From contig JALKBU010000309.1 of assembly GCA_023091735.1 (NCBI GenBank), positions 1-49,577 on the forward strand: a stretch of DNA of 49,577 bases, in the 5' to 3' direction. Numbering within the stretch: the first letter of the stretch is position 1; each line of letters starts with the position of its first letter. Positions 1 to 9,460 of this stretch are shown here, one piece after another. The position numbers were made by a program, and so were the translations under genes. Source of the DNA: Trichomonas tenax. Its lineage: Eukaryota; Parabasalia; Trichomonadida; Trichomonadidae. Below the pieces are notes generated by a model, which was not told the origin of the DNA, did not search any database, and saw only the letters and a list, made by a program, of their open reading frames with translations.

Positions 1-148
1 AATAATAAGCTGATATCAAATTGTTAATGAAAAATATGAAACGATATTATATATGTTTAACACTACAACTATGTATGGCATCACATAAGAGTTATATTTG
101 CCCATACATGTTTGATCTGGTTCTGACTCCCAGAGTTGATACACTTCT
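1..148 (-). repeat. Inverted copy of a dispersed repeat terminus (left edge)
   Basis: Bases 1-148 match the reverse complement of 29701-29848 with no net indel and about five substitutions (around 97% identity). Similarity stops abruptly at 148/29701 and may continue off the left edge. The shared inner end reads AGARGTGTATCAACTCTGGG on the outward-pointing strand. I read this as the end of a mobile element that lies mostly outside the window. No transposase is visible here and no target-site duplication can be assigned because the other end is missing. Confidence 0.85.
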
Positions 149-291
149 TATTATGCAAAAATTTATTATAATGCACACAAGATAATTTTGATGATGTGGA
201 ACGATCAAACAGCATGTACATAGTGTAACCATGCAATATATTAGCTAAAATCTTCTGACGCAGAAATTTGGTGTCTCTAAAAGTGACACAA

Positions 292-1008
292 ATGGCTGGC
301 ACTGAGAGAGAAGTTGCATTCCGCAAACAGAGGCGAGACTACACAAAGCGTACAAAAAAGAATCACATCCGTGAAGGAACAAAAATCATCGTTAAAAAGC
401 AGGAAAAGTTCATTCGCCCAGAATCATTAGTTTCACAAAGCAGACAATTACAAGTCGACAAGAAGAAATTCATTGCTAACACGAAGCGCCCAGTCAGCAA
501 GAACTTCCCTCAGCCAACAGAAGAAGACAAAATCGCTCTCGTTGTTCGTGTTACACCAAAGAAAGAGTATTTGTGCAAGGAAGTTAGAACAATCTTGAGT
601 GAGCTCCGCTTAAATGACCAGTTCGATGGTGTTTTCGCTGTTCTTACACAGGAAATGAGACAGAAACTGAAATCAATCGCCCACACAATCGTTTATGGTG
701 TCCCAACAAACGAATTCATCCGCCAGCTCATCCATACACGCGCTTTCACAGTCAAGGATAATACAGAAGTTGTTGTTAATTCCAACAAATTAGTTTCTGA
801 CGCTCTCGCTGATAAGGGACTTGAGTGCCTTGACGATATGGTTCACTCACTCACAGCCGCTGATAATACCGCTGCTGATGTTGCTAATTTCCTTGCTCCA
901 TTCCACTTTAACAAAGTTGACGTTTCAAAACCAAGACTGCTCGCTAGCCAAGGCGGTATTTCCGGCTGGACAACTGATATTCAAGATTTTATTTCTAAGA
1001 TTATATAA
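292..1008 (+). CDS. RPL7: 60S ribosomal protein L7 (uL30 family)
   Basis: The product is a cytoplasmic large-subunit ribosomal protein of 238 residues, close to the usual length for eukaryotic L7. It has the basic N-terminal extension seen in eukaryotes (KQRRDYTKRTKKNHIREG region, residues about 12-30). The uL30 core follows, with the IALVVRV strand near residue 82 and the L-R-L-N-D-Q-F-D-G-V-F segment. The C-terminus has a conserved GISGWTTDI-like ending. I chose the ATG at 292; an upstream in-frame TTG at 268 is not a credible eukaryotic start. The stop sits in TATATAAA, so a UAAA poly(A)-type signal overlaps it. The bases just 5' of the ATG include AAAAGTGACAC. Codons are rich in C at third positions, as expected for a highly expressed gene. 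Confidence 0.95.
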   Translation: MAGTEREVAFRKQRRDYTKRTKKNHIREGTKIIVKKQEKFIRPESLVSQSRQLQVDKKKFIANTKRPVSKNFPQPTEEDKIALVVRVTPKKEYLCKEVRTILSELRLNDQFDGVFAVLTQEMRQKLKSIAHTIVYGVPTNEFIRQLIHTRAFTVKDNTEVVVNSNKLVSDALADKGLECLDDMVHSLTAADNTAADVANFLAPFHFNKVDVSKPRLLASQGGISGWTTDIQDFISKII

Positions 1009-1216
1009 AGATAGAGTTCATTATAAACAATATTATTTATTTATTTATCGTACACAAAACTATCACTTCATTATCATTCAATCTTTCCATTGTTGTATAG
1101 CAATTTATTAAAAAATAAATTATCAAAATAATATTATCTATTTTGAGGGTGAATATGAGTGTAAAATAGCATGATATATAAAAGTAATTTTCAATAAACA
1201 ATAACTAACATACAAT

Positions 1217-2569
1217 TTATAATTTCAAAGTTGGGAACATTGAACTTGTTCTCTTCTTTGTATCAAGCTGCTTCGTTCTGATCCATGGGTGCTGGAGAGC
1301 TTGTGCAGCTGTTGCTCTCACCTTTTGGTCCCATGTCGTGCATTTCTGAATGAAGTCAATGATTAAATCAAGCTCTACATCTGTTATTCCTTGATTCTTT
1401 TCTTTGATCATTGCTTTGAGATCCATTGAGAATGGTTTCCTTTCCTTCTCAATGAGATCGCTCCTTAAGTTGTTGTCATCATCAAAGAACTCTTCGCGTC
1501 TCTTTCCTTCCATAAGAAGCTGCTTTGGAGGCGGACCGAGAAGCGCAATCATCATCGAAAGAACTTCAGCTTCACTTTCTCCTGGGAATAAAGGAACACC
1601 TAAAAATAGCTCAACAGCAAGAATTGTGAAGCTCCATACATCCATTGGTGGGCCGTATGGAATGCCTAGGATGACCTCTGGTGCTCTGTAGAACCTGCTT
1701 TGAATGTATTCATATATTTGGTGATCTTTGAAACACGATGATCCAAAATCGATCAATTTAACTGTGGAATTGCTTCCGTTGATAAGCAGTATATTCTCTG
1801 GCTTGAGGTCGCAGTGTACGACATTGAGTCGATGGCACTGATCGAGTGCGGACAATATTTGTAAACAATAAAGTCTAATTAACTTAACAGGAAGCGGTTT
1901 GAAGTTGTTCTGTTCAACAATTTCGTACAAGTTCTTCGACAAAATTTCAAACGTAATGCAAATATGACTTCTGAAGATGAAAAAGTCGTAAGCTCTTACA
2001 ACGTGACGAATTTCTGCTTTGTTCAATCTAGAAAGTATCTGTGCTTCGATTCTTCCCTGTTCATGCATCTGTTCTGTGTTAACAATGACTTTTATCGCAA
2101 CTTGGCATTTTAATTTGTGATCAAAGCATCTAACTACTTGTCCGAACGCTCCAGCACCGAACAGAGACAATATTTCATATCTGTAAGCAAGATGGTCACC
2201 TGCAATTAAATTATAATTATTCGAATCATTGTCAAAACCGTAATTATACGGGTCCTCATCATTAGGAATGATCTTCCTGTTCGCTTGACCCACGTAATAG
2301 ACCTCTGGGAAGCTCCTAATCTCGTCCATCTCGAACGGTGTAAGGAAGTAGCAATAGCGTTGCATTGCTTCATCCGGTGATATCGGCGCATTGGAGACAA
2401 CAGGAGAAAGCATCCTCGCTGGTCTCCTCACGCGCGCAGACTGAATTCTAAATCTTGCGTTATTGCGATTAGATTTTCCTTCTGGCTCTCTCGGCATTTT
2501 GTCGCCGCCGTTTCTATCGTATGGATTAACAGGAGGCCTCACACGAGGCGTTTGCATGTATTCTTGCAT
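1217..2569 (-). CDS. DYRK-family dual-specificity protein kinase
   Basis: The product is a 450-residue CMGC kinase. The N-terminus (1-100) is basic and low-complexity. A DYRK-homology box (acidic/aromatic run ending YNYGFDNDSNNYN, about 107-120) directly precedes the catalytic domain (about 130-433). Visible catalytic features are the G-x-G-x-F-G loop at 138-143, VAIK lysine 160, HCDLKPEN at 252-259 (the Cys in the HxD motif is typical of DYRK/HIPK), DFG Asp274, and the activation-loop Y-E-Y (286-288) followed by IQSRFYRAPEV. The Y-x-Y is autophosphorylated in this family. The gene is divergent from the coiled-coil gene at 2628 and shares a 58-bp promoter region with it. The DH box favours class-2 DYRK over HIPK or YAK1. 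The particular orthologue is not resolved. Confidence 0.93.
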   Translation of the reverse strand: MQEYMQTPRVRPPVNPYDRNGGDKMPREPEGKSNRNNARFRIQSARVRRPARMLSPVVSNAPISPDEAMQRYCYFLTPFEMDEIRSFPEVYYVGQANRKIIPNDEDPYNYGFDNDSNNYNLIAGDHLAYRYEILSLFGAGAFGQVVRCFDHKLKCQVAIKVIVNTEQMHEQGRIEAQILSRLNKAEIRHVVRAYDFFIFRSHICITFEILSKNLYEIVEQNNFKPLPVKLIRLYCLQILSALDQCHRLNVVHCDLKPENILLINGSNSTVKLIDFGSSCFKDHQIYEYIQSRFYRAPEVILGIPYGPPMDVWSFTILAVELFLGVPLFPGESEAEVLSMMIALLGPPPKQLLMEGKRREEFFDDDNNLRSDLIEKERKPFSMDLKAMIKEKNQGITDVELDLIIDFIQKCTTWDQKVRATAAQALQHPWIRTKQLDTKKRTSSMFPTLKL

Positions 2570-2627
2570 TTTTTTTTACAATTATCGTTATTAAATTTGA
2601 AAAAGTGTCATTCAAAAAGTGCCAAAA
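2570..2627. promoter_or_regulatory. 58-bp bidirectional promoter between DYRK and coiled-coil genes
   Basis: Only 58 bp separate two divergent ATGs. On the plus strand there is a direct repeat, AAAAAGTGTC and AAAAAGTGCC, around 2601-2622. An initiator-like TCATT at 2608-2612 lies 15-20 bases before the ATG at 2628. On the minus strand TTTTTCAAATTT precedes the DYRK ATG. The compactness implies both core promoters are confined here. Confidence 0.55.
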
Positions 2628-5600
2628 ATGCAGGGATTTTCACCTGAGCAGATGAGGCTCATTCAGACACTGCTTGATGAGCAGGTTGGAACCCTACAGC
2701 AGGAAAATGAACGATTGAGGCAGCAAATCGCGATTTTAGATGATGGTAATACAATTAAACGTTCGGATTATCAAGCATTGGAGGAAAGATTAATGAGAGA
2801 ACAAGACGAAGCAATGAAGCTATCCCGTGAAAATAATGATTTGAGAAGTAAATTCATGACAATACAAAATCAAAATAAAATGTTGGAATCGCAAATAAGC
2901 AATTACAATAGAGATGTAAATTCATCATCACAGGCTGTTAAAGCAAAGGATGATAAGATTATTCAACTCCAAGAAGAAATTCGAAATCTTGAAAAAACAA
3001 TAATGAAACAAAAACTCGATCTTTCAGCATTCTTAATGGAAAAAGGTGACATGCAGCAAAAAATAAAGGATTTATGCGCTAACAATCAGGAATTACAAGA
3101 TGTAACGCAAGAGTTGATGGAAAAAGATAATCATTTAGTTGCTGTTTTGAGTGAAAATGCACAAGAATTGGCTGAAAAAGAACGTGAAATTAACGATTTA
3201 AATACAAAAATAAGAAAACTCGAGAATAAAGTTTCAACAAAAGAGAATACAGAGTTAGAAATCCCAATTCAGTCTTTAGGAATGGAACTAACAGACTTGC
3301 AGAGCACAATCGCTGATGAAAATCTTAAAAAAAAAATTGATAATCTTAAAGCAGAAAATCAAAAATTACAAGACAGACTTCTCAAATTTGGTGAAGATGT
3401 AGGCATAGTTGAAAGAATGGAGTCTACTATCGAAAAGCAAAAAAAAGAAAATGAAGTCTTACAGCAATTATTAGATAAATCAGAACAAGAGAAAGCAGAA
3501 TTTCATGATGTCACAGAACTTTTCACAAAGGAACTCAGACTTACAAAGGATAAACTCCTTGAAACCGAAAAAGAGAAAGATGACAATAAAGTTAAATATG
3601 AAGCCGAAATCAAAGCGTTCAAAGATAAACTTGAACATGCAGCACCACACAGAGAGGCTCTCGAACAACAAATCAGTGAGCAAACGAATTTAATCAATGA
3701 ACTCACAGCACAAAACATCGAACTTCAGAATGGTGAACTTGGACTCTCTGACGCAATCACACAGATTAAAGAGATGAAGAGAATGATAGAATTACGTGAC
3801 AAGAATATCACAAACCTTGTTAGACAGCTTAATACTATGGACAAAATCATTGATGGACTTTCTGGGACAATTTCACCTGATTTCGATGTCGAGAAATTCA
3901 TTATCAGCACTGAAGATGAACTCATGAAGATGCAGGACAACAAATTAATGATTGCTTCAAGAGAACTCAACAAGAGACTTGACATGCTTAGACAGAAGAG
4001 GCCACACTCACAGATCAAGATCATTGTTGAAAATCAGGAAAATGCGGATATGCATATGACTGCGACACTATATGGCGATGAGAAAATTAAAAATGATGCA
4101 TCAGACAATGAAACAATCATGCAGAATACTGTTGTTGCAAGAGATCTTAATGAAGAGGAGGAAAAAGTGTTCCAAGACAATGAAGATGAAATGCAATCTT
4201 CGCCTTTGGAATCTGATTATTCAATCGAATCTTTCTCTAAAACAGCAACAACAGAAAAGCCAATGCAGAAAGTCATCGAAGTTGAACACGTTGACACTGA
4301 AACACAATGCAGACCGGAGACAAGTATCGGATCTATCCCTACAATCAAACCAGAGCCACCGAATGAGCAAGATCACAAAGAATGGATAGAAAACATGAAG
4401 AAAGATCTCAAGAAAGCTGTTCAGCAGTCTCGTGATCTCAGTCTTGAGAATGATGAACTCAAAGCTCGCATTGATCAGCTTGGCGCGGAGAAAATTAAGC
4501 TTATGGACCAGTTGAAGCGAAAGGAAGCTGAGCAGAAGAACCAAGAATCAGAAGAAGCAACATTAAGAATGACTATTGATAGAATGGAACTCGAACATGA
4601 GAAATCACGAATCAAAGCTCAATCAAAGGCCAAACTTTATCTCTCAGCAACTGTCACTGCTGCCAATAAAGAAGCTCCACCGGAAATCAAGTTAGCAATT
4701 TCACAGACAATTTGCTCAGCAAACATTTCATCGGATTCTTTAGTCTTGAAGCTCAAAATGACAGAAACAATGTCCATTCTTCCATCAGAAGCAGAGAAAC
4801 ATAAACAACGCGCCAAAGAAGATGCTGCAAACGAAAAAGTCAAACAAGCAATGGGTGAAATCGTTTCATTGCAAAGACTTGTTGCAGATTCGCAAACAAA
4901 GATCGAACAGAAGGATAGAACAATCAAAGAGAAAGATCAAACAATCTCTCGTCTTGAGAAGAATATGCAGGATGAAAGAGAGCGCTACAAAGAGAGATTA
5001 TATGAGATCCAGAAAACATCACAAGAGACATTACAAGCTCAACTTAAGGAGGCCCTTGATCCACACATGAATGGCTTTGCTGCAAAGGAGAGCGATTACA
5101 GTAAACTTCCTGAAGTATCCGAATATATTAACGACCTTAAGCGTGAAAACAATTCACTCAAAGATCGAAATAATGAACTTATGACTCTCTTCCAATCTTC
5201 AAAGAACGATTGCGAAATCCTGAGAAACAGAGTGAAATCACTTGAAGCAGAAAAAGGTGATGATGAAAATCGTCCAGATAGAGACGAGAATCAGCAAGCG
5301 AACCTCGAATACATGAAGAAGTTGCAGCGTGAAAATTCAAGCCTCAAGAAGAAAGTTGCATATTACTCCGATGAAAACGAGAAGCTGAAGGCAATAAGAG
5401 AAAGAAGAGAGATGGATATAAGAGAAAAAGAACCAGATGATAACTCTGCTGAAACAATTGAGAAGTTAACTGTTAAGAATAAGACAATCCAAGCGAAATA
5501 CGCAAAGTTGAAACAAGCAAATGCGGATCAAGCAGCTGCATTAGAGAAAGAGAAAGCTAAAGCTGAGAGACTGAAGTCCGCTTTAGCCAAGAAGGAAGAG

Positions 5601-5696
5601 ACCGTTCAGTTGTTGACTGAAAAGAACCAGAAGTACAAACATCAAAACGAGAAGTTGAAGACGCTTCTCACAAGGAAGAAAGAAACTCCAAACTGA
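2628..5696 (+). CDS. Long coiled-coil protein
   Basis: The product is 1,022 residues and almost entirely predicted helix. Heptad-type coiled coil runs from about residue 10 to 420. An acidic, Ser-rich, probably disordered segment follows at about 430-560. A short less charged insert (SAKLYLSATVTAANKE region, about 670-720) comes next, and then coiled coil resumes to the C-terminus. There is no membrane segment or motor domain. Such proteins are usually golgins, centrosomal or cytoskeletal tethers, but no GRIP, PACT or other targeting domain is recognisable, so the role is unassigned. The true start is the ATG at 2628; an in-frame GTG at 2619 is unlikely. Several short overlapping frames inside are composition shadows of K/E/N-rich repeats. 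Confidence 0.88.
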   Translation: MQGFSPEQMRLIQTLLDEQVGTLQQENERLRQQIAILDDGNTIKRSDYQALEERLMREQDEAMKLSRENNDLRSKFMTIQNQNKMLESQISNYNRDVNSSSQAVKAKDDKIIQLQEEIRNLEKTIMKQKLDLSAFLMEKGDMQQKIKDLCANNQELQDVTQELMEKDNHLVAVLSENAQELAEKEREINDLNTKIRKLENKVSTKENTELEIPIQSLGMELTDLQSTIADENLKKKIDNLKAENQKLQDRLLKFGEDVGIVERMESTIEKQKKENEVLQQLLDKSEQEKAEFHDVTELFTKELRLTKDKLLETEKEKDDNKVKYEAEIKAFKDKLEHAAPHREALEQQISEQTNLINELTAQNIELQNGELGLSDAITQIKEMKRMIELRDKNITNLVRQLNTMDKIIDGLSGTISPDFDVEKFIISTEDELMKMQDNKLMIASRELNKRLDMLRQKRPHSQIKIIVENQENADMHMTATLYGDEKIKNDASDNETIMQNTVVARDLNEEEEKVFQDNEDEMQSSPLESDYSIESFSKTATTEKPMQKVIEVEHVDTETQCRPETSIGSIPTIKPEPPNEQDHKEWIENMKKDLKKAVQQSRDLSLENDELKARIDQLGAEKIKLMDQLKRKEAEQKNQESEEATLRMTIDRMELEHEKSRIKAQSKAKLYLSATVTAANKEAPPEIKLAISQTICSANISSDSLVLKLKMTETMSILPSEAEKHKQRAKEDAANEKVKQAMGEIVSLQRLVADSQTKIEQKDRTIKEKDQTISRLEKNMQDERERYKERLYEIQKTSQETLQAQLKEALDPHMNGFAAKESDYSKLPEVSEYINDLKRENNSLKDRNNELMTLFQSSKNDCEILRNRVKSLEAEKGDDENRPDRDENQQANLEYMKKLQRENSSLKKKVAYYSDENEKLKAIRERREMDIREKEPDDNSAETIEKLTVKNKTIQAKYAKLKQANADQAAALEKEKAKAERLKSALAKKEETVQLLTEKNQKYKHQNEKLKTLLTRKKETPN

Positions 5697-5772
5697 TGCG
5701 ATATGTTTATATATATTTTTTTGTTAGTAAATATAGAGTGTATTTAATTTTTCTTATTCATTTTTCATAAAA

Positions 5773-6675
5773 ATGGATCAATTGAAATCATCAAATCCAA
5801 ACGTATTAAAATTTGCTTCTCAAAGTCCAAGGATTTCCGCACAACCGAGCAGACTGTTGAACCCCAGAATATCAGAGAGCAAATCCGTTTTCCAACCAGA
5901 GATAATTATTCCATCCATCGAAATGGAGAAAGCAAAGAAGACAGAGGTCATTGCAGACCAAGGAGAAGCAAATAAAATATTTGGTTTGGAGGAAATTAAA
6001 GAGCAAAGAGGAATGATTGCAACTCAGATCCAATTTATTGAGCCATATAAAGATTTAACACAATCTGCATTAATTGTAGTGTTTCTTGTGTCGCATTTCG
6101 AGTTTTTTGAGACTCTATTCGAAGTTACAAGAAACAACGAAATCGCAATTGTATCAATATCGAAATGTATCAACATTCTTAGCTGTGTATTGCACGAGCC
6201 AACAAAATACCCACGAACAGTTTATGATGACATCGAATACTTTTTTGGAAATATGCAATTACTCGGAATCTCTATGGGACAAGTAACAAAAATTAAGACA
6301 GTACAAGCTTTACAAAAGGATATTGAAAGTAAGCTCGCCAAAGAAGAGACCGAAAACATGATATATCAAATCGATTATCCAAAATTACAACTTCCACATA
6401 TAATTGATGTGATATCACCTATAATGCAGGTATTGCTAGAAGGATTCAAACCAATATACAGACAATATAAATTAATTTGGGCTTTATGTCTTCGTAACAA
6501 TGTTATTTATCCAGCAATCATTGAAGAAGACGCAGAAGTTGTAGCACTGTACAAATCAGAGTTATTTACAAGATTTGGTTCACTTCAATCTTTGATTTTA
6601 TCGGGATCAACAATTCTTTATGTTTGCTATTCAGGATCACCAACAACAAGACCAACACTGATTCCTGCTGATTAA
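5773..6675 (+). CDS. Unknown helical protein, 300 aa
   Basis: I do not recognise this family. The first 75 residues are Ser/Pro/Lys-rich and likely disordered. The rest (about 85-300) is mostly hydrophobic helices, for example around residues 102-118 and 228-250. There is no clear transmembrane topology, catalytic motif or signal peptide. An initiator-like TCATTTTT at 5758-5765 lies 13-15 bases before the ATG, supporting this start. The gene is convergent with the RRM gene, with 36 bp between stop codons. The consistent codon bias and a promoter-like 5' end make it a credible gene. Confidence 0.75.
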   Translation: MDQLKSSNPNVLKFASQSPRISAQPSRLLNPRISESKSVFQPEIIIPSIEMEKAKKTEVIADQGEANKIFGLEEIKEQRGMIATQIQFIEPYKDLTQSALIVVFLVSHFEFFETLFEVTRNNEIAIVSISKCINILSCVLHEPTKYPRTVYDDIEYFFGNMQLLGISMGQVTKIKTVQALQKDIESKLAKEETENMIYQIDYPKLQLPHIIDVISPIMQVLLEGFKPIYRQYKLIWALCLRNNVIYPAIIEEDAEVVALYKSELFTRFGSLQSLILSGSTILYVCYSGSPTTRPTLIPAD

Positions 6676-6711
6676 TATTTATTCAAAAACAAACAAAAAG
6701 AATATATGGAA

Positions 6712-7182
6712 TTAATTTTCATCATCTGTTTCAGTAGAAGAAGCAGAACCTTCATCGAGTTGAGGCGGTAATCTGCTTTGTGTTGACAAACGAGCTGGTG
6801 TTAATTTTCTTGAGTCAATCATATAACTTTTCTCATTTTCTGTGTATCTGCAGTGATCAACACTTATGATACGGCCAAGCAATGTGATTCCGTTTAAGTT
6901 GTCCACTGCCAAAACCGTTGAACGCCAATCTTCGTAACTCATAATTGCTGTTCCTCTGGATTCACCTGTTTTCTTGTCACGAATCAGCTCGAATTTGTTT
7001 ACCGTTCCGTATTGTTCGAAAACTGTAAGAATATCTCCTTCTGTAAGGTCGTAATGTAAATTATTAACTTTAATCCAAGGACAATCTTTGAAATCACCAT
7101 GAAATGAAGCCAATTCATCGAAAATTCCTCTCTTCATTTCAATTTCCTGAAGTTTTTGTATCTGTTGTGCTCTAATCGACAT
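6712..7182 (-). CDS. RBMX2/Snu17(Ist3)-like spliceosomal RRM protein
   Basis: The product is 156 residues: a short N-terminal helix (MSIRAQQIQKLQEIE), one RRM (about 35-112) and a short acidic tail. It matches the Snu17/Ist3-RBMX2 family in the N-terminal helix before the RRM, in W-I-K-V-N-N-L (RNP2 position), in Y-D-L-T-E-G-D-I, in RDKKTGESRG before RNP1, and in the E-D-W-R-S-T-x-L-A-V-D-N-L-N-G-I segment ending in V-D-H. In other eukaryotes this protein is the scaffold of the RES (retention and splicing) complex on activated spliceosomes. The true start is the ATG at 7182; the frame extends to a GTG at 7242 that is not a plausible start. A TTTACATGTCA element lies 37 bp upstream. Confidence 0.85.
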   Translation of the reverse strand: MSIRAQQIQKLQEIEMKRGIFDELASFHGDFKDCPWIKVNNLHYDLTEGDILTVFEQYGTVNKFELIRDKKTGESRGTAIMSYEDWRSTVLAVDNLNGITLLGRIISVDHCRYTENEKSYMIDSRKLTPARLSTQSRLPPQLDEGSASSTETDDEN

Positions 7183-7218
7183 CCAAAAATATTTCTGACC
7201 AATAAAAGTCAAAATATG

Positions 7219-7229
7219 TTTACATGTCA
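7219..7229 (+). promoter_or_regulatory. TTTACnnGnCA element between divergent genes
   Basis: This is TTTACATGTCA. It sits between the minus-strand RRM gene (ATG 7182, 37 bp away) and the plus-strand ARM/PH/coiled-coil gene (ATG 7288, 59 bp away), so it could serve both. The same 11-mer pattern recurs upstream of at least seven other genes or gene relics in the window. Confidence 0.55.
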
Positions 7230-7287
7230 GATTTAAACTCACTTTTATCGTCGCATCACATCAAATCCTTGATTAAGTTTTTTATTG

Positions 7288-9315
7288 ATGAGTCTCAAGA
7301 ACCACACATTAGGCCAATTACTCAGCAAGAACCCGAAGGTTGACGGAAGGGTGTTCTGGGATAACCTGGCGAAGATCGTTAATGATGGTATGCAAGGAGA
7401 TATCAAGATCTCGATGAAAGGAAAGTCTATATTGGTTTCTGCCATAAGATATTCTTGCCTCTCCATTGACAGCAACTCTTACATTGATACAATTATCAAG
7501 TTATTGGCTGCATTACCAATGAATCCTTCTTTTATGATTAATTTTACTGAAGAAGATGTAACATTCTTCCAGACCATTACTACACTTGCTACTGTTATCA
7601 TGGAGAAGGAAGAATCCAAGGTTAATGATCAAAGAAAACTCGATTTCATTGCTGCCATCTTCCATCTTATTGAAACATACCAGATTTTCCATGACCAGAT
7701 TGGATCTGAGATTGCATCGCAATGCATGTCACTAATATTCTCCAGAAAGAACCGTAATGAGATGCTTAATCGTTGCATTGCACTTTTATTCCTTCTTATT
7801 GATGATGAATCTGTGAGAACAAGCATCGCAAACAAGCGCGAGAAGTTTTCTCAGCTGATCGTTGAAAGCCACAACCCAAGGATCCAGCTTCAATTCCTCG
7901 AATTATTCTTCCGAATTCAAGTTCCAATTGCTGGATTCGATTTCGCATCGTTAGAATCTCAGAACTTCAATGAATATTCCCATCAAGGTCTTCTGAAGCT
8001 CAACAGCAACTTGCCTGATCCAATATTCAATGTCAAGTTTGAGTCCATTACGAATGAAAGAGGAGTACTTGCAAAGAATGGCTGGGTTGACATTGGATTC
8101 GATGACTTGACTATTTGCCTCTCTGACTTTGTGATTGTCATCGAATTCGAAGATATTGACGGTCTCGATGGATTGGATGGAAATTTGATTATCACAATGG
8201 GCAACCCAATTTCACAACTTGGAGTTGACGCTGGACAGGCGTTTTCCATCATCCCAATCCCAAAGATCGAACCTCAGTTCATGAGCAGAATCTTCAACAG
8301 AATTTCATATGGAGAATCAGGAGTAAACTCTCAGACTGTTGAAAACCAGAAGCCAGCTCCTCCACAACCAATAAGTGAAGTTGTAGAACAACCACAGCCA
8401 ACAAGTGTTGAGCCTCAGACAATTGATGATACCCTTCCTCAAGCACAAATCATTCCTCATTCCGAACCTGAACAAAAGCAACAGCCAGCTCCAGCTCCTT
8501 CTCGTGTTGTAAGATCTTCAATTGCAATGTTTGTTCCTCAAACGCAAACATCCCATATATCCATCGCAATGGCCAATGGTAATGACCTTTTCCAGGATTC
8601 TTTGGATGTTCCACAAAACTCAATTCCAGCAGAGTCTATTACAACACCAGAAGATACACCAGATATGACTGAAGATGAACCATCACCTCCACTTCTCGAT
8701 ATCAATATCGGACAGTCTGTAAGAGAGGTTATTCAAATCCCCGAAGATGCTCCAAACAAAGAGACGTTGAAGGAAAAGATACCAGAGATTGCTCGTCATG
8801 TTTCGCCTCCATCATCGCCAGAATACGAACCAAAACAGTACAATGGCTGCTTTGGAATGATTCCACAGAACATCTCTGGCTGTCTCGAAACTGGACTTAA
8901 GCACTTAACAGCGAGCTCAATGGATCAGGTCAAGGCCTTTTCTGAACTCTTAAGAAGGCATGTTGATCGATTCGTTGACTCAATGCAGAGCAAGATCAAA
9001 GAGCGTGAAACTGGCTCTGTGAAACAGCTCGAAGTTGCTAAGTCTAACTTCCAAGAGAACATTCTCGGATTCAAGAGGCGTGAAGCTACAATTCACCAGT
9101 CCTTGAATAGCTACGAAGAGAAAACAAAAGAAATACTTGCTAACTTGAACCAGATAAACAAGAGCTGGAGATCTGGATTCCAAGGTCACAGGAAGGACTT
9201 AGAGGCGAAGCTTACGCAGTTAAGAAGGAGAGCAAGAAACGACAGTTCAGATGAATCTGAAGCAGAAAATTCTGATGCAATCCAAAATGATTCTGATGAT
9301 GAAAGCGATTTTTAA
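7288..9315 (+). CDS. ARM-like/PH-like/coiled-coil protein, possible meiotic-axis (SYCP2/Red1-type) architecture
   Basis: The product is 675 residues. Residues 1-225 are all-helical and ARM/HEAT-like. Residues about 240-345 look like a PH/Spt16M-type beta domain (alternating beta strands around NGWVDIGFDDLTICLSD). Residues 345-530 are a Pro/Gln-rich disordered linker. Residues about 545-660 form a coiled coil with regular Phe/Leu spacing and an acidic Ser-rich C-tail. This order, N-terminal ARM domain then SLD/PH then long linker then C-terminal coiled coil, is that of the SYCP2 and Red1 meiotic chromosome axis proteins. The match is architectural only; I cannot show sequence homology by eye. 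Alternatives are a cytoskeletal or vesicle-tethering scaffold. The start is the ATG at 7288; a TTG at 7285 precedes it. Confidence 0.8.
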   Translation: MSLKNHTLGQLLSKNPKVDGRVFWDNLAKIVNDGMQGDIKISMKGKSILVSAIRYSCLSIDSNSYIDTIIKLLAALPMNPSFMINFTEEDVTFFQTITTLATVIMEKEESKVNDQRKLDFIAAIFHLIETYQIFHDQIGSEIASQCMSLIFSRKNRNEMLNRCIALLFLLIDDESVRTSIANKREKFSQLIVESHNPRIQLQFLELFFRIQVPIAGFDFASLESQNFNEYSHQGLLKLNSNLPDPIFNVKFESITNERGVLAKNGWVDIGFDDLTICLSDFVIVIEFEDIDGLDGLDGNLIITMGNPISQLGVDAGQAFSIIPIPKIEPQFMSRIFNRISYGESGVNSQTVENQKPAPPQPISEVVEQPQPTSVEPQTIDDTLPQAQIIPHSEPEQKQQPAPAPSRVVRSSIAMFVPQTQTSHISIAMANGNDLFQDSLDVPQNSIPAESITTPEDTPDMTEDEPSPPLLDINIGQSVREVIQIPEDAPNKETLKEKIPEIARHVSPPSSPEYEPKQYNGCFGMIPQNISGCLETGLKHLTASSMDQVKAFSELLRRHVDRFVDSMQSKIKERETGSVKQLEVAKSNFQENILGFKRREATIHQSLNSYEEKTKEILANLNQINKSWRSGFQGHRKDLEAKLTQLRRRARNDSSDESEAENSDAIQNDSDDESDF

Positions 9316-9460
9316 TTTCATTTTTTTTTAAAAAAACAAGTTATTATAAGTGTGTGTTGTTTAGTTCCGGCCTGCCTTGCATACAAAGACAGATTGTACA
9401 AAAAAAAAGATCCCAAAAATTAGATAATGTTGAAATGCCAGCTTAGCTGGCAAATCAATC

